A DNA stretch of 64,000 nucleotides, taken from the NCBI RefSeq assembly GCF_039555755.1, contig NZ_CP154631.1, positions 2,604,001 to 2,668,000 on the forward strand, read 5' to 3'. Position 1 is the first letter of the stretch. The number at the start of each line of letters is the position of its first letter. Below the pieces are notes generated by a model that was not told where the DNA came from, did not search any database, and saw only the letters and a program-made list of their open reading frames with translations. A program made the translations under genes and the position numbers. Below, piece after piece: positions 34,101 to 43,872 of this stretch. The stretch comes from Pseudomonas sediminis (lineage in GTDB: Bacteria > Pseudomonadota > Gammaproteobacteria > Pseudomonadales > Pseudomonadaceae).

Positions 34101-36404
34101 ATGAAGACCGACGCGAATGTGGTGCCGCTGACCAAGGCCACCGCTGAGCAATCGCCAACTTCGCCGGTAGGAAGACTGCCCGTGGCGCTGATTCAGGTGC
34201 GTGACAAAGCGGCGCAACAGCTCAAGCAGAACCTGCAGAGCTTGTTCGACAATGCTGACGATACCCTCTTCGAGATGGCGGATCGGGCGACCAGCAATGC
34301 CGAGCAGAATGCTTTCTTCGAGGCCATGCGCGACCTGCGGCTCAAGCGCAAGAATATCGAGCGCGGCTTTCTGCAGAAGGTGTTCGAGTCTTTCGCCAAT
34401 CTCAACCAGTACGAAATTGGCAAACCTCAGCCCACGCTGGATGCCGTGTCGTTCGATAGCCTGAGCCTGGTGCAGAACGACGAGCTGGAAGAGACGGTGG
34501 CGCTGGATGCCATGGTGGCCAAGGTCATGAGCCGTGATGCCATGGCGCTGGGCCATCTCACCACACGCCTCAATGCGGTGATCAGCAAGAAGCTGGACGA
34601 CAAGAGCAACCCGCTCGGCCCGACCCTGCTCAGTGAGTACTTCCTCGACGCCTGCAGCGGGCTAGGTGTGGAGATCAAGGTCAAGCTGATCATCCTCAAA
34701 CTGTTCGAAAAGTACGTGCTGGGCAGTTGCGATGTTCTGTATGCCGAGGCCAATCAGGCGCTGGTCAATGCGGGTGTGCTGCCGGAGTTGAAGTCCGCGC
34801 AGCCGCGCCGTCAGCAGCGCCCTGTGGCTTCTGCATATAGCCAGTCTTCGGGCGAGGAGGGCATGCCGTTGCTCGAAGGCGCCGATCAGGGCGTGCAGGA
34901 AGTGTTCGGTGCGCTGCAGGATCTGCTCTCGCAAGTACGCGGCACATCGATGCCACGCCGCGCTCAGACAGCCGATGCACTGCCGATCACCAGCAACGAC
35001 CTGATGCGCCTGCTATCGCACATGCAGCAGCGTGCTCCGGCACAGGTCAACGTCGAAGATTTCGATCTCCGTGACCAGCTCGAACGATTGCTCGAACGTG
35101 CCAGCGCCAAGAGTGGCAAGGCGCGAGTGGTGGGTGAGGTCGATGAAGATGTGATTAATCTGGTGTCGATGCTGTTCGAGTTCATTCTCGACGATCGCAC
35201 CCTGCCGGATTCGCTCAAGGCACTGATTGGCCGTCTGCAGATCCCGATGCTCAAGGTTGCGGTGCTGGACAAGACCTTCTTCAGCCGTGGCAGCCATCCG
35301 GCTCGCCGCTTGCTCAACGAGATCGCCTCTGCCGCGTTGGGTTGGGTCGATCAGGACGATGCCCAGCGTGACAGCCTCTATCAGAAGATCGAACAGGTGG
35401 TTCAGTGTCTGCTGAACGACTTCGTCGACGATCCGGCGATTTTCTCCGAGTTGCTCGCCGAGTTCATGGCGTTCACGGGCGATGAGCGCCGTCGCAGTGA
35501 ACTGCTCGAACAGCGTACCCGCGATGCCGAGGAAGGCAGTGCCAAGGCCGAGTTGGCCCGTCGCCAAGTCGAGCAGGCACTGAATGAGCGTTTGCTCGGC
35601 AAGACCCTGCCGGAAGTGGTGGTGCGGCTGCTGCAGGAAGCCTGGAGCAAGGTGCTGATGCTCACTTGCCTCAAGCATGGCGTGGAGTCGGAGGAATGGC
35701 AGGCTGCGCTGCAGACCATGGATGACCTGGTCTGGAGCGTCGCCCCGCATGAAGATCCAGAGGCGCGTCTGCGTTTGCTGGAGCTGGTGCCCGGCTTGCT
35801 CAAGGCACTGCGCGAAGGCATGGCCAGTGCGGCGTTCGATCCGTTCTCTACCAGCGAATTCTTCAGCCAATTGGAAGTGCTGCACGTGCAGGCCTTCCAG
35901 CGCTTCAAGCGCGCAGCCCCTGAAGCCGAAACGGCCGTACCTGAGGATGTCGCGCACACCGATCTGAGCGAAGCGGGCGTCGAGTTGCCACTGCTGGAGC
36001 TGCCGGCGGCCGAAGAAGAGGTCGAGGATGCCCCGGCGATGGTCGAGGTGGTCGAAGAGATCATTCTGCTTGCGCCCGGTCAGACCCGTCCGCAGGAGCC
36101 GGACGTGGTGCTCCCGGACGACGACGAAGCGCTACTGCAGGTAGACAGCCTGCGTGTGGGTAGCTGGGTGGAAATTCAGGAAGATGAAGAGCACAAGCTG
36201 CGCTGCAAGCTGGCAGCCATCATCAAGCCCACCGGCAAGTACGTGTTCGTCAATCGCACCGGCATGAAGGTGCTGGAGAAGACGCGCAACGCGCTGGCGG
36301 TGGAGTTCCGCCGCAACGCTGTGCGCCTGCTCGACGATGCGTTGCTGTTCGACCGCGCCCTGGAGTCGGTCATCGGTAACTTGCGCAAGCTGAAGCACAG
36401 CTGA
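34101..36404 (+). CDS. DUF1631 protein (copy 2)
   Basis: 767 residues from ATG 34101, which follows GGGAG. Soluble and helical. It is homologous along its length to the protein at 15932-18256 (DDTLFEMAD, LVQNDELEETVALDAMVAKV, MLFEFILDDRTLPDSL, HPARRLLNEIAS). A C-terminal beta-rich segment (GSWVEIQEDEEHKLRCKLA ... KYVFVNRTGMKV) is PilZ-like by eye. An acidic linker (about residues 600-690) is rich in E, D, V and P. Position between nadC and ampD corresponds to PA4523. Function unknown. Confidence 0.82.
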   Translation: MKTDANVVPLTKATAEQSPTSPVGRLPVALIQVRDKAAQQLKQNLQSLFDNADDTLFEMADRATSNAEQNAFFEAMRDLRLKRKNIERGFLQKVFESFANLNQYEIGKPQPTLDAVSFDSLSLVQNDELEETVALDAMVAKVMSRDAMALGHLTTRLNAVISKKLDDKSNPLGPTLLSEYFLDACSGLGVEIKVKLIILKLFEKYVLGSCDVLYAEANQALVNAGVLPELKSAQPRRQQRPVASAYSQSSGEEGMPLLEGADQGVQEVFGALQDLLSQVRGTSMPRRAQTADALPITSNDLMRLLSHMQQRAPAQVNVEDFDLRDQLERLLERASAKSGKARVVGEVDEDVINLVSMLFEFILDDRTLPDSLKALIGRLQIPMLKVAVLDKTFFSRGSHPARRLLNEIASAALGWVDQDDAQRDSLYQKIEQVVQCLLNDFVDDPAIFSELLAEFMAFTGDERRRSELLEQRTRDAEEGSAKAELARRQVEQALNERLLGKTLPEVVVRLLQEAWSKVLMLTCLKHGVESEEWQAALQTMDDLVWSVAPHEDPEARLRLLELVPGLLKALREGMASAAFDPFSTSEFFSQLEVLHVQAFQRFKRAAPEAETAVPEDVAHTDLSEAGVELPLLELPAAEEEVEDAPAMVEVVEEIILLAPGQTRPQEPDVVLPDDDEALLQVDSLRVGSWVEIQEDEEHKLRCKLAAIIKPTGKYVFVNRTGMKVLEKTRNALAVEFRRNAVRLLDDALLFDRALESVIGNLRKLKHS

Positions 36405-36445
36405 TTTGTTGCCAGGAGCGTTCGCCCCTGGCAACGGCTTGATTT

Positions 36446-36527
36446 GTAGGAGCCCCGCCCCGGGGCGAAGCTTTTTGATCCTGCGGCGTGCTCGATATCG
36501 ATTCGCCGCGAGGCGCGACTCCTACAG
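36446..36527. repeat. REP-like inverted repeat (GTAGGAGC family)
   Basis: Starts GTAGGAGCCCCGCCCCGGGG and ends with ATTCGCCGCGAGGCGCGACT and CCTAC. It lies between the DUF1631 gene and ampD and is nearly the same as 32731-32817. Confidence 0.72.
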
Positions 36528-36629
36528 TCGTGATCCTCGATTTTCCCGCCTTTGCACATCCTGTTGCGGCCTCGCGCTTGGCCGCCGTAGCCACCTGCTC
36601 TAGAGTGGTGGCTCGTTCAGGAGCCTTCC

Positions 36630-37181
36630 ATGCAGCTCGACCCCTCAACCGGCTGGTTTCAGGGCATCCCTCACTGCCCATCGCCGAATTTCAATGTTCG
36701 CCCCAGTGGCGAAATTTCCCTGTTGGTGGTGCACAACATCAGCCTGCCACCCGGGCAGTTCGGTACTGGCAAGGTGCAAGCGTTCTTTCAGAACCGCTTG
36801 CCGGTGGACGAACATCCTTTCTTCGCCGAAATTGCGTCCTTGCAGGTTTCCGCCCATTTCTTCATCGAGCGTGATGGCGGGCTGACGCAGTTCGTCTCCT
36901 GTCTGGATCGTGCCTGGCACGCCGGGGTTTCCTGGTTCGAGGGGCGCGACAACTGCAACGATTTTTCGCTGGGTGTGGAGCTGGAGGGGACGGATGATCT
37001 GCCTTATACCGATGCTCAATACGCCAGGTTGGCCGAGCTGACGCGGCAGTTGCTGGACGCTTACCCGGCGTTGTCGACGCAGCGCATCCGCGGCCACAAC
37101 GATATCGCGCCTGGGCGCAAGACTGATCCGGGGGCAGCGTTCGACTGGGCGCGTCTGCACGCCGAATTGAAGGAGAGGTAG
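36630..37181 (+). CDS. ampD: 1,6-anhydro-N-acetylmuramyl-L-alanine amidase AmpD
   Basis: 183 residues, Amidase_2 fold. Zinc ligands are H35 (LVVHNISL), H156 and D166 (RGHNDIAPGRKTDPG). It cleaves muropeptides in the cytoplasm during peptidoglycan recycling; its loss derepresses AmpC beta-lactamase in Pseudomonas. ampE follows 2 bp later. Confidence 0.95.
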   Translation: MQLDPSTGWFQGIPHCPSPNFNVRPSGEISLLVVHNISLPPGQFGTGKVQAFFQNRLPVDEHPFFAEIASLQVSAHFFIERDGGLTQFVSCLDRAWHAGVSWFEGRDNCNDFSLGVELEGTDDLPYTDAQYARLAELTRQLLDAYPALSTQRIRGHNDIAPGRKTDPGAAFDWARLHAELKER

Positions 37182-37183
37182 CA

Positions 37184-38017
37184 ATGAGTTTTCTGGTGAT
37201 TCTGCTGGTGCTGTGGGTCGAGAAGTTTTCCGCCTGGCGCCTGCGCATCCAGCAGGACGGCCCCTGGTTGGCGCAACTGCAGCGCCTGCAACAAGGCGGC
37301 CTGCAGCAGGCTCCGTGGCTGTGCCTGGCCGTTCTGGTGCTGTTGCCGGTGTTGGCGTTGGGCCTGGTGCTGCTGATCCTCAAACCGTTGGCTTACGGCT
37401 GGCTGGCTTTACCGGTGCATTTGCTGGTGCTGATTTACAGCCTGGGGCGGGGTGATCTGCTCGCAGCGCTGGGGCCGTTTCGCGACGCTTGGCGGCGCGG
37501 TGACGGTCAGGCCGCTTACCACGTGGCCGAACGTGACCTTTCGTTGCAGCCGGAGGAGGGCACCGAGCTGCTGCAACAGGTGCAGGGGCATCTGCTATGG
37601 CAGGCCTATCAAAGCTTCTTTGCGGTGATCTTCTGGTATCTGCTGTTGGGCCCCATGGCCGCGCTGGCCTATCGCCTGTTGGCGATGAGTGCAGAGCATG
37701 CGCAGCAACCGGCTCTGCGTGAGCGCGCCGTACAACTGCGCCACGCTTTCGATTGGCTGCCGGCGCGGGTGCTGGCTTCCAGTTTCGCCCTGGTCGGCAA
37801 TTTTGTCGCCGTCAGCCGCGCCTTGCTGCATGAGCTGCTGAGCTGGGACATTTCTGCCGCGCAACTGGTGGTCAAGGCTGGGCGAGCCGCTGGTGAGATG
37901 CCGCCGCCAGTGATGGGTGAGGAGGGTGTCGATACCCTGGATCAGCTGTGGCAACTGCTGATTCGTGCTGCGGTGGTCTGGTACGCCGGTTACGCGGTTT
38001 GGGTGTTATTCATTTAG
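37184..38017 (+). CDS. ampE: Regulatory signalling membrane protein AmpE
   Basis: 277 residues with an N-terminal hydrophilic segment (WVEKFSAWRLRIQQDGPWL) and about four membrane segments. The gene order ampD-ampE and the CobD/CbiB-like membrane architecture support the name. Its precise activity in beta-lactamase signalling remains unclear. Confidence 0.88.
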   Translation: MSFLVILLVLWVEKFSAWRLRIQQDGPWLAQLQRLQQGGLQQAPWLCLAVLVLLPVLALGLVLLILKPLAYGWLALPVHLLVLIYSLGRGDLLAALGPFRDAWRRGDGQAAYHVAERDLSLQPEEGTELLQQVQGHLLWQAYQSFFAVIFWYLLLGPMAALAYRLLAMSAEHAQQPALRERAVQLRHAFDWLPARVLASSFALVGNFVAVSRALLHELLSWDISAAQLVVKAGRAAGEMPPPVMGEEGVDTLDQLWQLLIRAAVVWYAGYAVWVLFI

Positions 38018-38076
38018 GGGGAACGCTGAAATAGCCGTGATTGCTGCGCAGGCGTTAATCCAGAACCTGCGTAGTC

Positions 38077-38105
38077 CCTGGGCTCCCGCCTTCGCGGGAG
38101 TGACG
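38077..38105. repeat. REP-like unit (CCCGCCTTCGCGGG family)
   Basis: A 29 bp unit starting CCTGGGCTCCCGCCTTCGCG, identical to 24064-24092 and 40677-40705. Confidence 0.75.
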
Positions 38106-38279
38106 ATAAATGGCTTTTCAGAACATCCTTAGAGATCGTATCCAAGCGATTTACAGGGCGGGGGCAACCTGCTGTCACGCACAGTGGCGGGTTGCTCCCG
38201 CCCTTTGTCCTTATGTAATTCCAGTGACGAACTACGCTTACTCTTGAGAGGGAGTGAAGGGCGCTGCGCGCGTTTAACC

Positions 38280-38306
38280 TTAAGTTACAGAGACGCGTGT
38301 CGATAA
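38280..38306 (+). promoter_or_regulatory. FliA (sigma-28) promoter of the chemoreceptor gene
   Basis: TTAAGTTA-N11-GTCGATAA matches the consensus TAAAGTTT-N11-GCCGATAA at 6 of 8 and 7 of 8 positions with exact spacing. Motility and chemotaxis genes commonly use FliA, so expression should track flagellar assembly. Confidence 0.8.
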
Positions 38307-38487
38307 GGCGTATAAGGAGGCGGTAGTCGACCCTGTTTGGTGATTTTCGTCACATTTGTCTGCCTGTCTTTGCCGCATAGCTCGGCGAACCCAGGTCGGT
38401 CGACACAGGGCGCCGTGATCAGCCCGTAAGAGGCTCGGCGGCGATCCAAGCAATACCTATAACAATAATGGCAACTGGAGACGTCTA

Positions 38488-40518
38488 GTGAAGACCGTGT
38501 TGTATCCGGCCATCGCGCTGATGAATCGCCTCAGCTTCGGTATGAAGTTCAGCCTGATCAGCGTTCTATTCTTCCTGCCCATGCTCGTCACCAACTTCTA
38601 CCTGGTGCGCGACTCCTATCGACAGTTCGTTGGTACCCAGACCGCCCTGGAAAGCCTCGAGCTACTTGGCAGCAGCTTGCAGCTGCGGCGTGATCTTGAA
38701 AGCCTCAATGATCTGGTCCAGATCAACTCGATGATTGGTCAGTCCGGTCAGGCGGGGGATCTGGAGGGGCGTATAGATCAACTGCAGCAGTCGCTCAGTA
38801 CCGGCCTGCAAGGACTGCAGCCAGTGACCAGCGATGCCGAGCAGGAAGCGGAGTTCATCGCCAAGCGCGACGAATTGCTGGCCGAGCTGAAGAGCGCAGA
38901 GGCCGAGACTTCTTTGCAGAGCAAGACGGTCATCGTCGAGAAGCTGCTGGGCTCTTCCCAAGTCTTCATCAAGCTGGTGGCCAGCCAGGCGGGACTAAGC
39001 CAGGACCCGCAGCGTCAGGTACGGCAGATTACCGAGCTGATCACCAACGTCACCCCGCAGATCACCAATGTGCTCAGCCAAGGCCGCGCCATCGGCGCCT
39101 ATTCCCTGGGGCAGGGTTTTCTCAATTCCGCGGCCAGTACCCAGTTCGATGACCTGCTGCTGCAGTTGGAGAAGTTGCATGCCGAGTACGGCCTGAATCT
39201 GCAGGAGGCACTGGCCGGTAACGTCGTGGCGCAGAACGGGCTGGGCAGCCTGGCCGAAGCCAGTCGCCAGAGTCTGAAGGACAGCGGCGTACTGTTCGAG
39301 GATCAGGTGATCATCGCCGACAGCCTGGATACGCCCTGGGCGCAGTTCTACGATCAGGTCAGCCAGGAAATGGCCAAGACCTACGCCTTCAACGACGGCC
39401 TGCTGGCCTTCCTCGATAACCAGCTAAGCGAGCGTCTGACCGAGAACCGTGCGCAGATGGTGTTGTTGGTCGTGGCTCTGGTAGTGGTGTTTCTGCTGAT
39501 CGTCTATCTCTACAGCGGTTTCTACGTTTCCACGCGGGCGACCCTGAAGAATCTGGGCCGGGTAATGGACAAGGTGGCCGCCGGTGACATGACGGTCAAC
39601 TTCCAGGCACAGAGTAGTGATGAGCTCGGCGAGCTGGGCCAGGTCTTCAACCAGACTGTGCAGCGTATTCATGATCTTATCGAGCGGGTTGGCCATACCG
39701 TGGGTGAGGTCGGTGGGCAGGCCGACCGGGTCGAACTGGTCTCGGGCGAGAGCAATCAGGCGGTGGCCGGTCAGCGTGCACAGATCGAGCAGGTGGCAAC
39801 GGCGATGAACCAGATGTCTGCCACTGCTCAGGAGGTGGCGCGTAGTGCCGCCGCTGCGGTGGGTAGCGCGCAGAGCGTGAATCAGGAGACGGTCAGTGGC
39901 CGGGCATTGGTCGAGCAGCAGGTCGGTGCGATCCAGCGTCTTGCCGGAGAAATCGACCAGTCGGTGGCGGTAATCAACCAGCTGGCCAGTGACAGCGCCG
40001 CGATCAGCCAGGTACTCGACGTAATCAAGGGCATCGCCGAGCAGACCAACCTGCTGGCGCTCAACGCCGCCATCGAGGCGGCGCGGGCCGGCGAGCAGGG
40101 GCGTGGTTTCGCTGTGGTGGCTGATGAGGTGCGCAACCTGGCCAAGCGTACGCAGCAGTCCACCGAAGAGATCGAAGCGATGATCGCCAAGCTGCAAGGT
40201 GGCGTGGGGGCGGCGGTGAAGGCGATGAACGCCAGTCACCAGATGGCCGATGGCACGGTCAGTCAGTCGGCCAAGGTGCAGCAGGCCTTGGAGAACATCC
40301 TCGGCGCGGTGGGCATGATCGTCGATCAGAACCAGCAGATCGCCGCGGCGGCCGAGCAGCAGACGGCGGTGGCGCACGACATCGACCAGAATATCGTCGA
40401 GATCAACTATGCGGGGGAGCGTACCGCTGCCGGCGCCAGCCAGACCGAGCAGGCCAGCCGCGAGCTGAGCGAGCTGGTTACGCGTCTCAAGCAGTTGATC
40501 GGCGCGTTTCGCGTCTGA
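38488..40518 (+). CDS. Methyl-accepting chemotaxis protein
   Basis: 676 residues from GTG 38488 with GGAG upstream. A first membrane segment ([21 protein letters not shown]) is followed by a periplasmic, helical sensor of about 290 residues, a second membrane segment ([21 protein letters not shown]), a HAMP domain and the cytoplasmic signalling hairpin with the conserved tip [34 protein letters not shown]. It lacks a CheR-binding pentapeptide at the C-terminus. The ligand is unknown. The ampDE-MCP order matches PA4522-PA4520. Confidence 0.92.
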   Translation: MKTVLYPAIALMNRLSFGMKFSLISVLFFLPMLVTNFYLVRDSYRQFVGTQTALESLELLGSSLQLRRDLESLNDLVQINSMIGQSGQAGDLEGRIDQLQQSLSTGLQGLQPVTSDAEQEAEFIAKRDELLAELKSAEAETSLQSKTVIVEKLLGSSQVFIKLVASQAGLSQDPQRQVRQITELITNVTPQITNVLSQGRAIGAYSLGQGFLNSAASTQFDDLLLQLEKLHAEYGLNLQEALAGNVVAQNGLGSLAEASRQSLKDSGVLFEDQVIIADSLDTPWAQFYDQVSQEMAKTYAFNDGLLAFLDNQLSERLTENRAQMVLLVVALVVVFLLIVYLYSGFYVSTRATLKNLGRVMDKVAAGDMTVNFQAQSSDELGELGQVFNQTVQRIHDLIERVGHTVGEVGGQADRVELVSGESNQAVAGQRAQIEQVATAMNQMSATAQEVARSAAAAVGSAQSVNQETVSGRALVEQQVGAIQRLAGEIDQSVAVINQLASDSAAISQVLDVIKGIAEQTNLLALNAAIEAARAGEQGRGFAVVADEVRNLAKRTQQSTEEIEAMIAKLQGGVGAAVKAMNASHQMADGTVSQSAKVQQALENILGAVGMIVDQNQQIAAAAEQQTAVAHDIDQNIVEINYAGERTAAGASQTEQASRELSELVTRLKQLIGAFRV

Positions 40519-40845
40519 TCGCTCCTCCCACAGGCTTCCCTTGGCCATTGCTCTGACCCTGTAGGAGCGGCGCCCCGCCGCGAGCTTGGGCGACTCTCTC
40601 CAGTCGCCTTTTCTGCGCAGAGCCTGTCCTCGAAGTGTTCCAGGTCGGAGGACGGGAATCCAGAGTCTCTGTAGCTCCTGGGCTCCCGCCTTCGCGGGAG
40701 TGACGGTGAAGGTTGTTCCAGAACAACCGGAAGCACAGATGGCACGGAGCGGCTCCCCGCCGCGAATATGGGCGACACGGTCTGGAAACATTCGCCCCGG
40801 GGCGGGGCTCCTACAGATGGTCATGTAGGATGATTTGCCTGAGGT
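40519..40845. repeat. REP-rich intergenic region
   Basis: Three repeat blocks: GTAGGAGCGGCGCCCCGCCG (40561-40594), the 29 bp CCCGCCTTCGCGGG unit (40677-40705) and an inverted GTAGGAGC-type unit ending in GGGGCGGGGCTCCTAC (40738-40816). No gene is visible between the converging chemoreceptor and tatD genes. Confidence 0.7.
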
Positions 40846-41625
40846 CTATGCCCAGCCGAACAACTCATCCGCATTACGGCTGCTGGCCGCGGCCAGTTCC
40901 TCTGCCGTCATATCGCGCAACGCAGCCAGCTCGGCACAGATTTCAGCCAGATATTCCGGGCTGTTGCGCTGGTTGGGGTGCATGGCCGGGGCCATGTCCG
41001 GCGAGTCGGTTTCCAGCACGATGGCCTCCAGTGGCAGCTGCGCCACCACCTTGCGCAGTCGATTGGCTTGCGGCCAGGTAGCGGCGCCACCAAGACCGAG
41101 GCGGAAACCCAGCTTGATGTACTCGCGCGCCTCCTCGTAGCTACCGGCGAAGGCGTGGATGATGCCGCCGCGCGCCAGACGAAAGCGCTTGAGGGTGGCG
41201 ATGGTCGCGGCATGGGCGCGGCGCACGTGCAGCAGCGCCGGCAGTTCGAAGTCGGCAGCAAGTTGTAGCTGCGCTTCGAACAGCGCCTGCTGGCGCTGTC
41301 GATCCAACTGTTCCAGATAATAGTCCAGACCGAACTCACCGACGGCGCACAATTTGTGGTGCCCAGCCAGTTTGCTCAGCCAGTCGCGCAGCTCAAGGAG
41401 ATCCTGCGGACGATGTTCGTCCAGATAGACCGGATGCAGGCCGAAAGCTGCGTACAGGCTTTCATCTTCTTCGACCAGTTGCCATAGCCGCTGCCAGTTG
41501 GCCCGGTAGACGCCGAGCACCACCAGGCGCTGCACGCCCAGTGCGCGGCTGCGTGTAAGCACTTCGTCGCGATCTGCGTCGAAGTCGGGGAAGTCGAGGT
41601 GGGTGTGGGTGTCGATCAGGCGCAT
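40846..41625 (-). CDS. TatD-family metal-dependent hydrolase
   Basis: 259 residues starting MRLIDTHTHLDFPDFD, with the HxH metal pair (H7, H9), VGEFGLDYYL, LLHVRRAHA and LETDSPDMAPAM, the TatD-DNase motif set. These proteins are cytoplasmic DNA exonuclease/DNA-repair factors or D-aminoacyl-type hydrolases. It is single and divergent from the AsmA gene. Confidence 0.88.
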   Translation of the reverse strand: MRLIDTHTHLDFPDFDADRDEVLTRSRALGVQRLVVLGVYRANWQRLWQLVEEDESLYAAFGLHPVYLDEHRPQDLLELRDWLSKLAGHHKLCAVGEFGLDYYLEQLDRQRQQALFEAQLQLAADFELPALLHVRRAHAATIATLKRFRLARGGIIHAFAGSYEEAREYIKLGFRLGLGGAATWPQANRLRKVVAQLPLEAIVLETDSPDMAPAMHPNQRNSPEYLAEICAELAALRDMTAEELAAASSRNADELFGWA

Positions 41626-41761
41626 CGGTCAGCTCACCAGCGGGCGTTCAGAATCGGCTATTTTCCCCTTTCACGCCAGGGCAAGGGAGCGTTGGCGAAT
41701 CTTTTCAGTCGTATGGATATGGACGAGTTTCACTCGGGCAGTGAAATAAGGAGGTCGCTGG

Positions 41762-43819
41762 GTGCGCCATTTACGCAAGTTTGTAGGCGCATTGTTCGCC
41801 GTTTTCCTGTTGTTGCTGGCGGCGTTGATGCTGTTTCTGGTGCTGTTCGATTGGAATCGGGCGCGGCCGCTGATCAATGAACAGGTTTCTGCGGCCCTGA
41901 ATCGACCGTTCGCCATCGAGGGCGATCTGCGCGTGGTCTGGCAGCGTGAAGCCGGTCAGCAGGGTTTGAGCGCCTGGCTACCCTGGCCCCATTTTGCTGC
42001 CGAGCAGTTGCGCCTGGGCAACCCGGACTGGGCGCAGGGCGATACCTTCGTCAGTCTCGACAGCGTGCGTTTGCGCCTGTCGCCCCTGCCGCTGCTGTGG
42101 AAAACGGTGAGCATTCCCAGTATCGAACTCGGCGCGCCGGTCGCCGATCTGCAGCGCCTGGCCGATGGCCGGGCGAACTGGGTGTTCGATCTGGGCAAGG
42201 AGGAGGCGGACGACAGCAAGCAGCCCAGCCCCTGGACGTTGGATATCGGCACGATTGGCTTCGACAAGGGGCAGGTGAAGGTCGACGACAAGGTCAGCAA
42301 TACCCGCCTGGAGGCGATTATCCAGCCGCTGGGCGAACCGATCCCATTCGCCGATATCGTCGGCAAGAGCGCGGCCGAGCGTCTGGCCGAGAACAATGGC
42401 AATGCCCAGGATTACGCATTCGCCTGGCAGACCAAGGGCAGTTTCCGTGGCCAGCCGTTGACCGGCAGCGGCAAGGTCGGTGGCCTGCTGGCGCTGCATG
42501 ACGCGTCGCAGCCGTTCCCGTTGCAGGCCGATCTGCGCATTGGCGCGACCCGTATCGTGCTGGCCGGCAGCCTGACCGATCCGCAGAACCTGGGGGCTCT
42601 GGATCTGCGCTTGCGTCTGTCCGGCGCCAGCCTCGGTCAGCTGTATCCGCTGACCGGCGTGACCTTGCCGGATACCCCGCCATACAGCACCGACGGTCGC
42701 TTGCAGGCCGACCTGCACGATGCCGACGGGGCGATCTTTCGCTACCTCGGCTTCAACGGCCAGATCGGTGACAGCGATATCCGTGGCGACCTGACGTTTG
42801 TGGCCCGCGAGCCACGGCCGAAACTGTCCGGCCAGCTGACCTCCAACCAACTGCTGTTCAGTGACCTGGCGCCGCTGATCGGCGCTGACTCCAGTGCGGA
42901 CAAGCGCGAACGTGGCGAACGGGACGTGCAGCCGGCGAACAAGGCGCTACCCGTTTCCGAGTTTCGTACCGACCGCTGGCGCGCGATGGACGCCGATGTG
43001 CGTTTCGTCGGCAAGCGCATCGTGCACAGTGAGCAATTACCGATCACCGATCTCGACACCCATGTGGTGCTCAATGACGGCATGCTGAGTCTGGAGCCAC
43101 TGCGTTTCGGCATGGCCGGCGGTGTGCTCGACTTGCAGATCCGCCTCAATGGTGCGACCACCCCGTTGCAGGGGCAGATGCGTCTGCGCGCGCGTGATCT
43201 CAAGCTTAAGCAGCTTTTCCCCACCTTCGCGCCGATGCAGACCAGCCTCGGTGAGCTCAACGGCGATGCGCGCATCAGCGGCCGTGGCAACTCGGTGGCC
43301 GCTTTGCTCGGCAGCGCAGATGGCGAGTTGAAGATGCTGATCAACGATGGCGCGGTGAGTCGCGGGCTGATGGAAATCGCCGGGCTGAACGTTGGTAACT
43401 ACCTGGTCGGCAGGCTGTTCGGCGACGAGGATGTGAAGATCCACTGTGCGGCAGCGGATCTCGGCATCAAGCAGGGGCTGATGAGCACGCGGCTGTTCGT
43501 CATCGACACCGACAATGCGGTGATCAAGGTCGACGGCAGTGCCAACTTCGCCAACGAGCGGCTGAACTTCACCATCACGCCCGCGACCAAGGGCTTTCGT
43601 ATCTTTTCCCTGCGCTCGCCGCTGTATGTGCGCGGCACGTTCAAGGAGCCGTCACCAGGCGTACAGGCCACGCCGCTGGCGCTGCGTGGTGTTGGCCTGG
43701 TAGCGCTGGGCGTTGCGGTGGCGCCGGCGGCTGGGCTGCTGGCGCTGGTGGCACCCAGCGCTGGCGACGAGCCGAGCCAGTGCGCGCCGCTGCTGCAGAA
43801 AATTCAGGGTGGCCAGTGA
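41762..43819 (+). CDS. AsmA-family protein
   Basis: 685 residues from GTG 41762 behind an ideal AAGGAGGT. One N-terminal membrane anchor (FVGALFAVFLLLLAALMLFLVLF) leads to a long periplasmic beta-rich chain with the AsmA N- and C-terminal regions (RPFAIEGDLRV; GDARISGRGNSVAALLGSADGEL). AsmA-like proteins bridge inner and outer membranes and help lipid transport. The exact role here is open. Confidence 0.85.
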   Translation: MRHLRKFVGALFAVFLLLLAALMLFLVLFDWNRARPLINEQVSAALNRPFAIEGDLRVVWQREAGQQGLSAWLPWPHFAAEQLRLGNPDWAQGDTFVSLDSVRLRLSPLPLLWKTVSIPSIELGAPVADLQRLADGRANWVFDLGKEEADDSKQPSPWTLDIGTIGFDKGQVKVDDKVSNTRLEAIIQPLGEPIPFADIVGKSAAERLAENNGNAQDYAFAWQTKGSFRGQPLTGSGKVGGLLALHDASQPFPLQADLRIGATRIVLAGSLTDPQNLGALDLRLRLSGASLGQLYPLTGVTLPDTPPYSTDGRLQADLHDADGAIFRYLGFNGQIGDSDIRGDLTFVAREPRPKLSGQLTSNQLLFSDLAPLIGADSSADKRERGERDVQPANKALPVSEFRTDRWRAMDADVRFVGKRIVHSEQLPITDLDTHVVLNDGMLSLEPLRFGMAGGVLDLQIRLNGATTPLQGQMRLRARDLKLKQLFPTFAPMQTSLGELNGDARISGRGNSVAALLGSADGELKMLINDGAVSRGLMEIAGLNVGNYLVGRLFGDEDVKIHCAAADLGIKQGLMSTRLFVIDTDNAVIKVDGSANFANERLNFTITPATKGFRIFSLRSPLYVRGTFKEPSPGVQATPLALRGVGLVALGVAVAPAAGLLALVAPSAGDEPSQCAPLLQKIQGGQ

Positions 43820-43831
43820 TCCGCTCAGCGC

Positions 43832-43852
43832 GTAGGGCGGGTGCAACCCGCC
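43832..43852. repeat. REP-like half unit (GTAGGGCGGGTGCAACCCGCC)
   Basis: A single arm of the GTAGGG-type repeat that occurs complete at 53007-53060. It lies between the AsmA gene and cra. Confidence 0.55.
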
Positions 43853-43872
43853 TCGGCCTCGAGGGCCAATAT

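Larger units (their letters stand above)
38018..38487. other. Intergenic region upstream of the chemoreceptor
   Basis: 470 bp holding a REP unit (38077-38105), a FliA promoter (38280-38306) and a leader of about 170 nt with a hairpin at 38413-38448 (GCCG-AGCC against GGCT-GGC). I do not recognise a known riboswitch in the leader. Confidence 0.5.

Noticed and set aside
38313..38487. Known riboswitch in the chemoreceptor leader
   Set aside because: No recognisable c-di-GMP (GEMM) or other aptamer core; only a simple hairpin.
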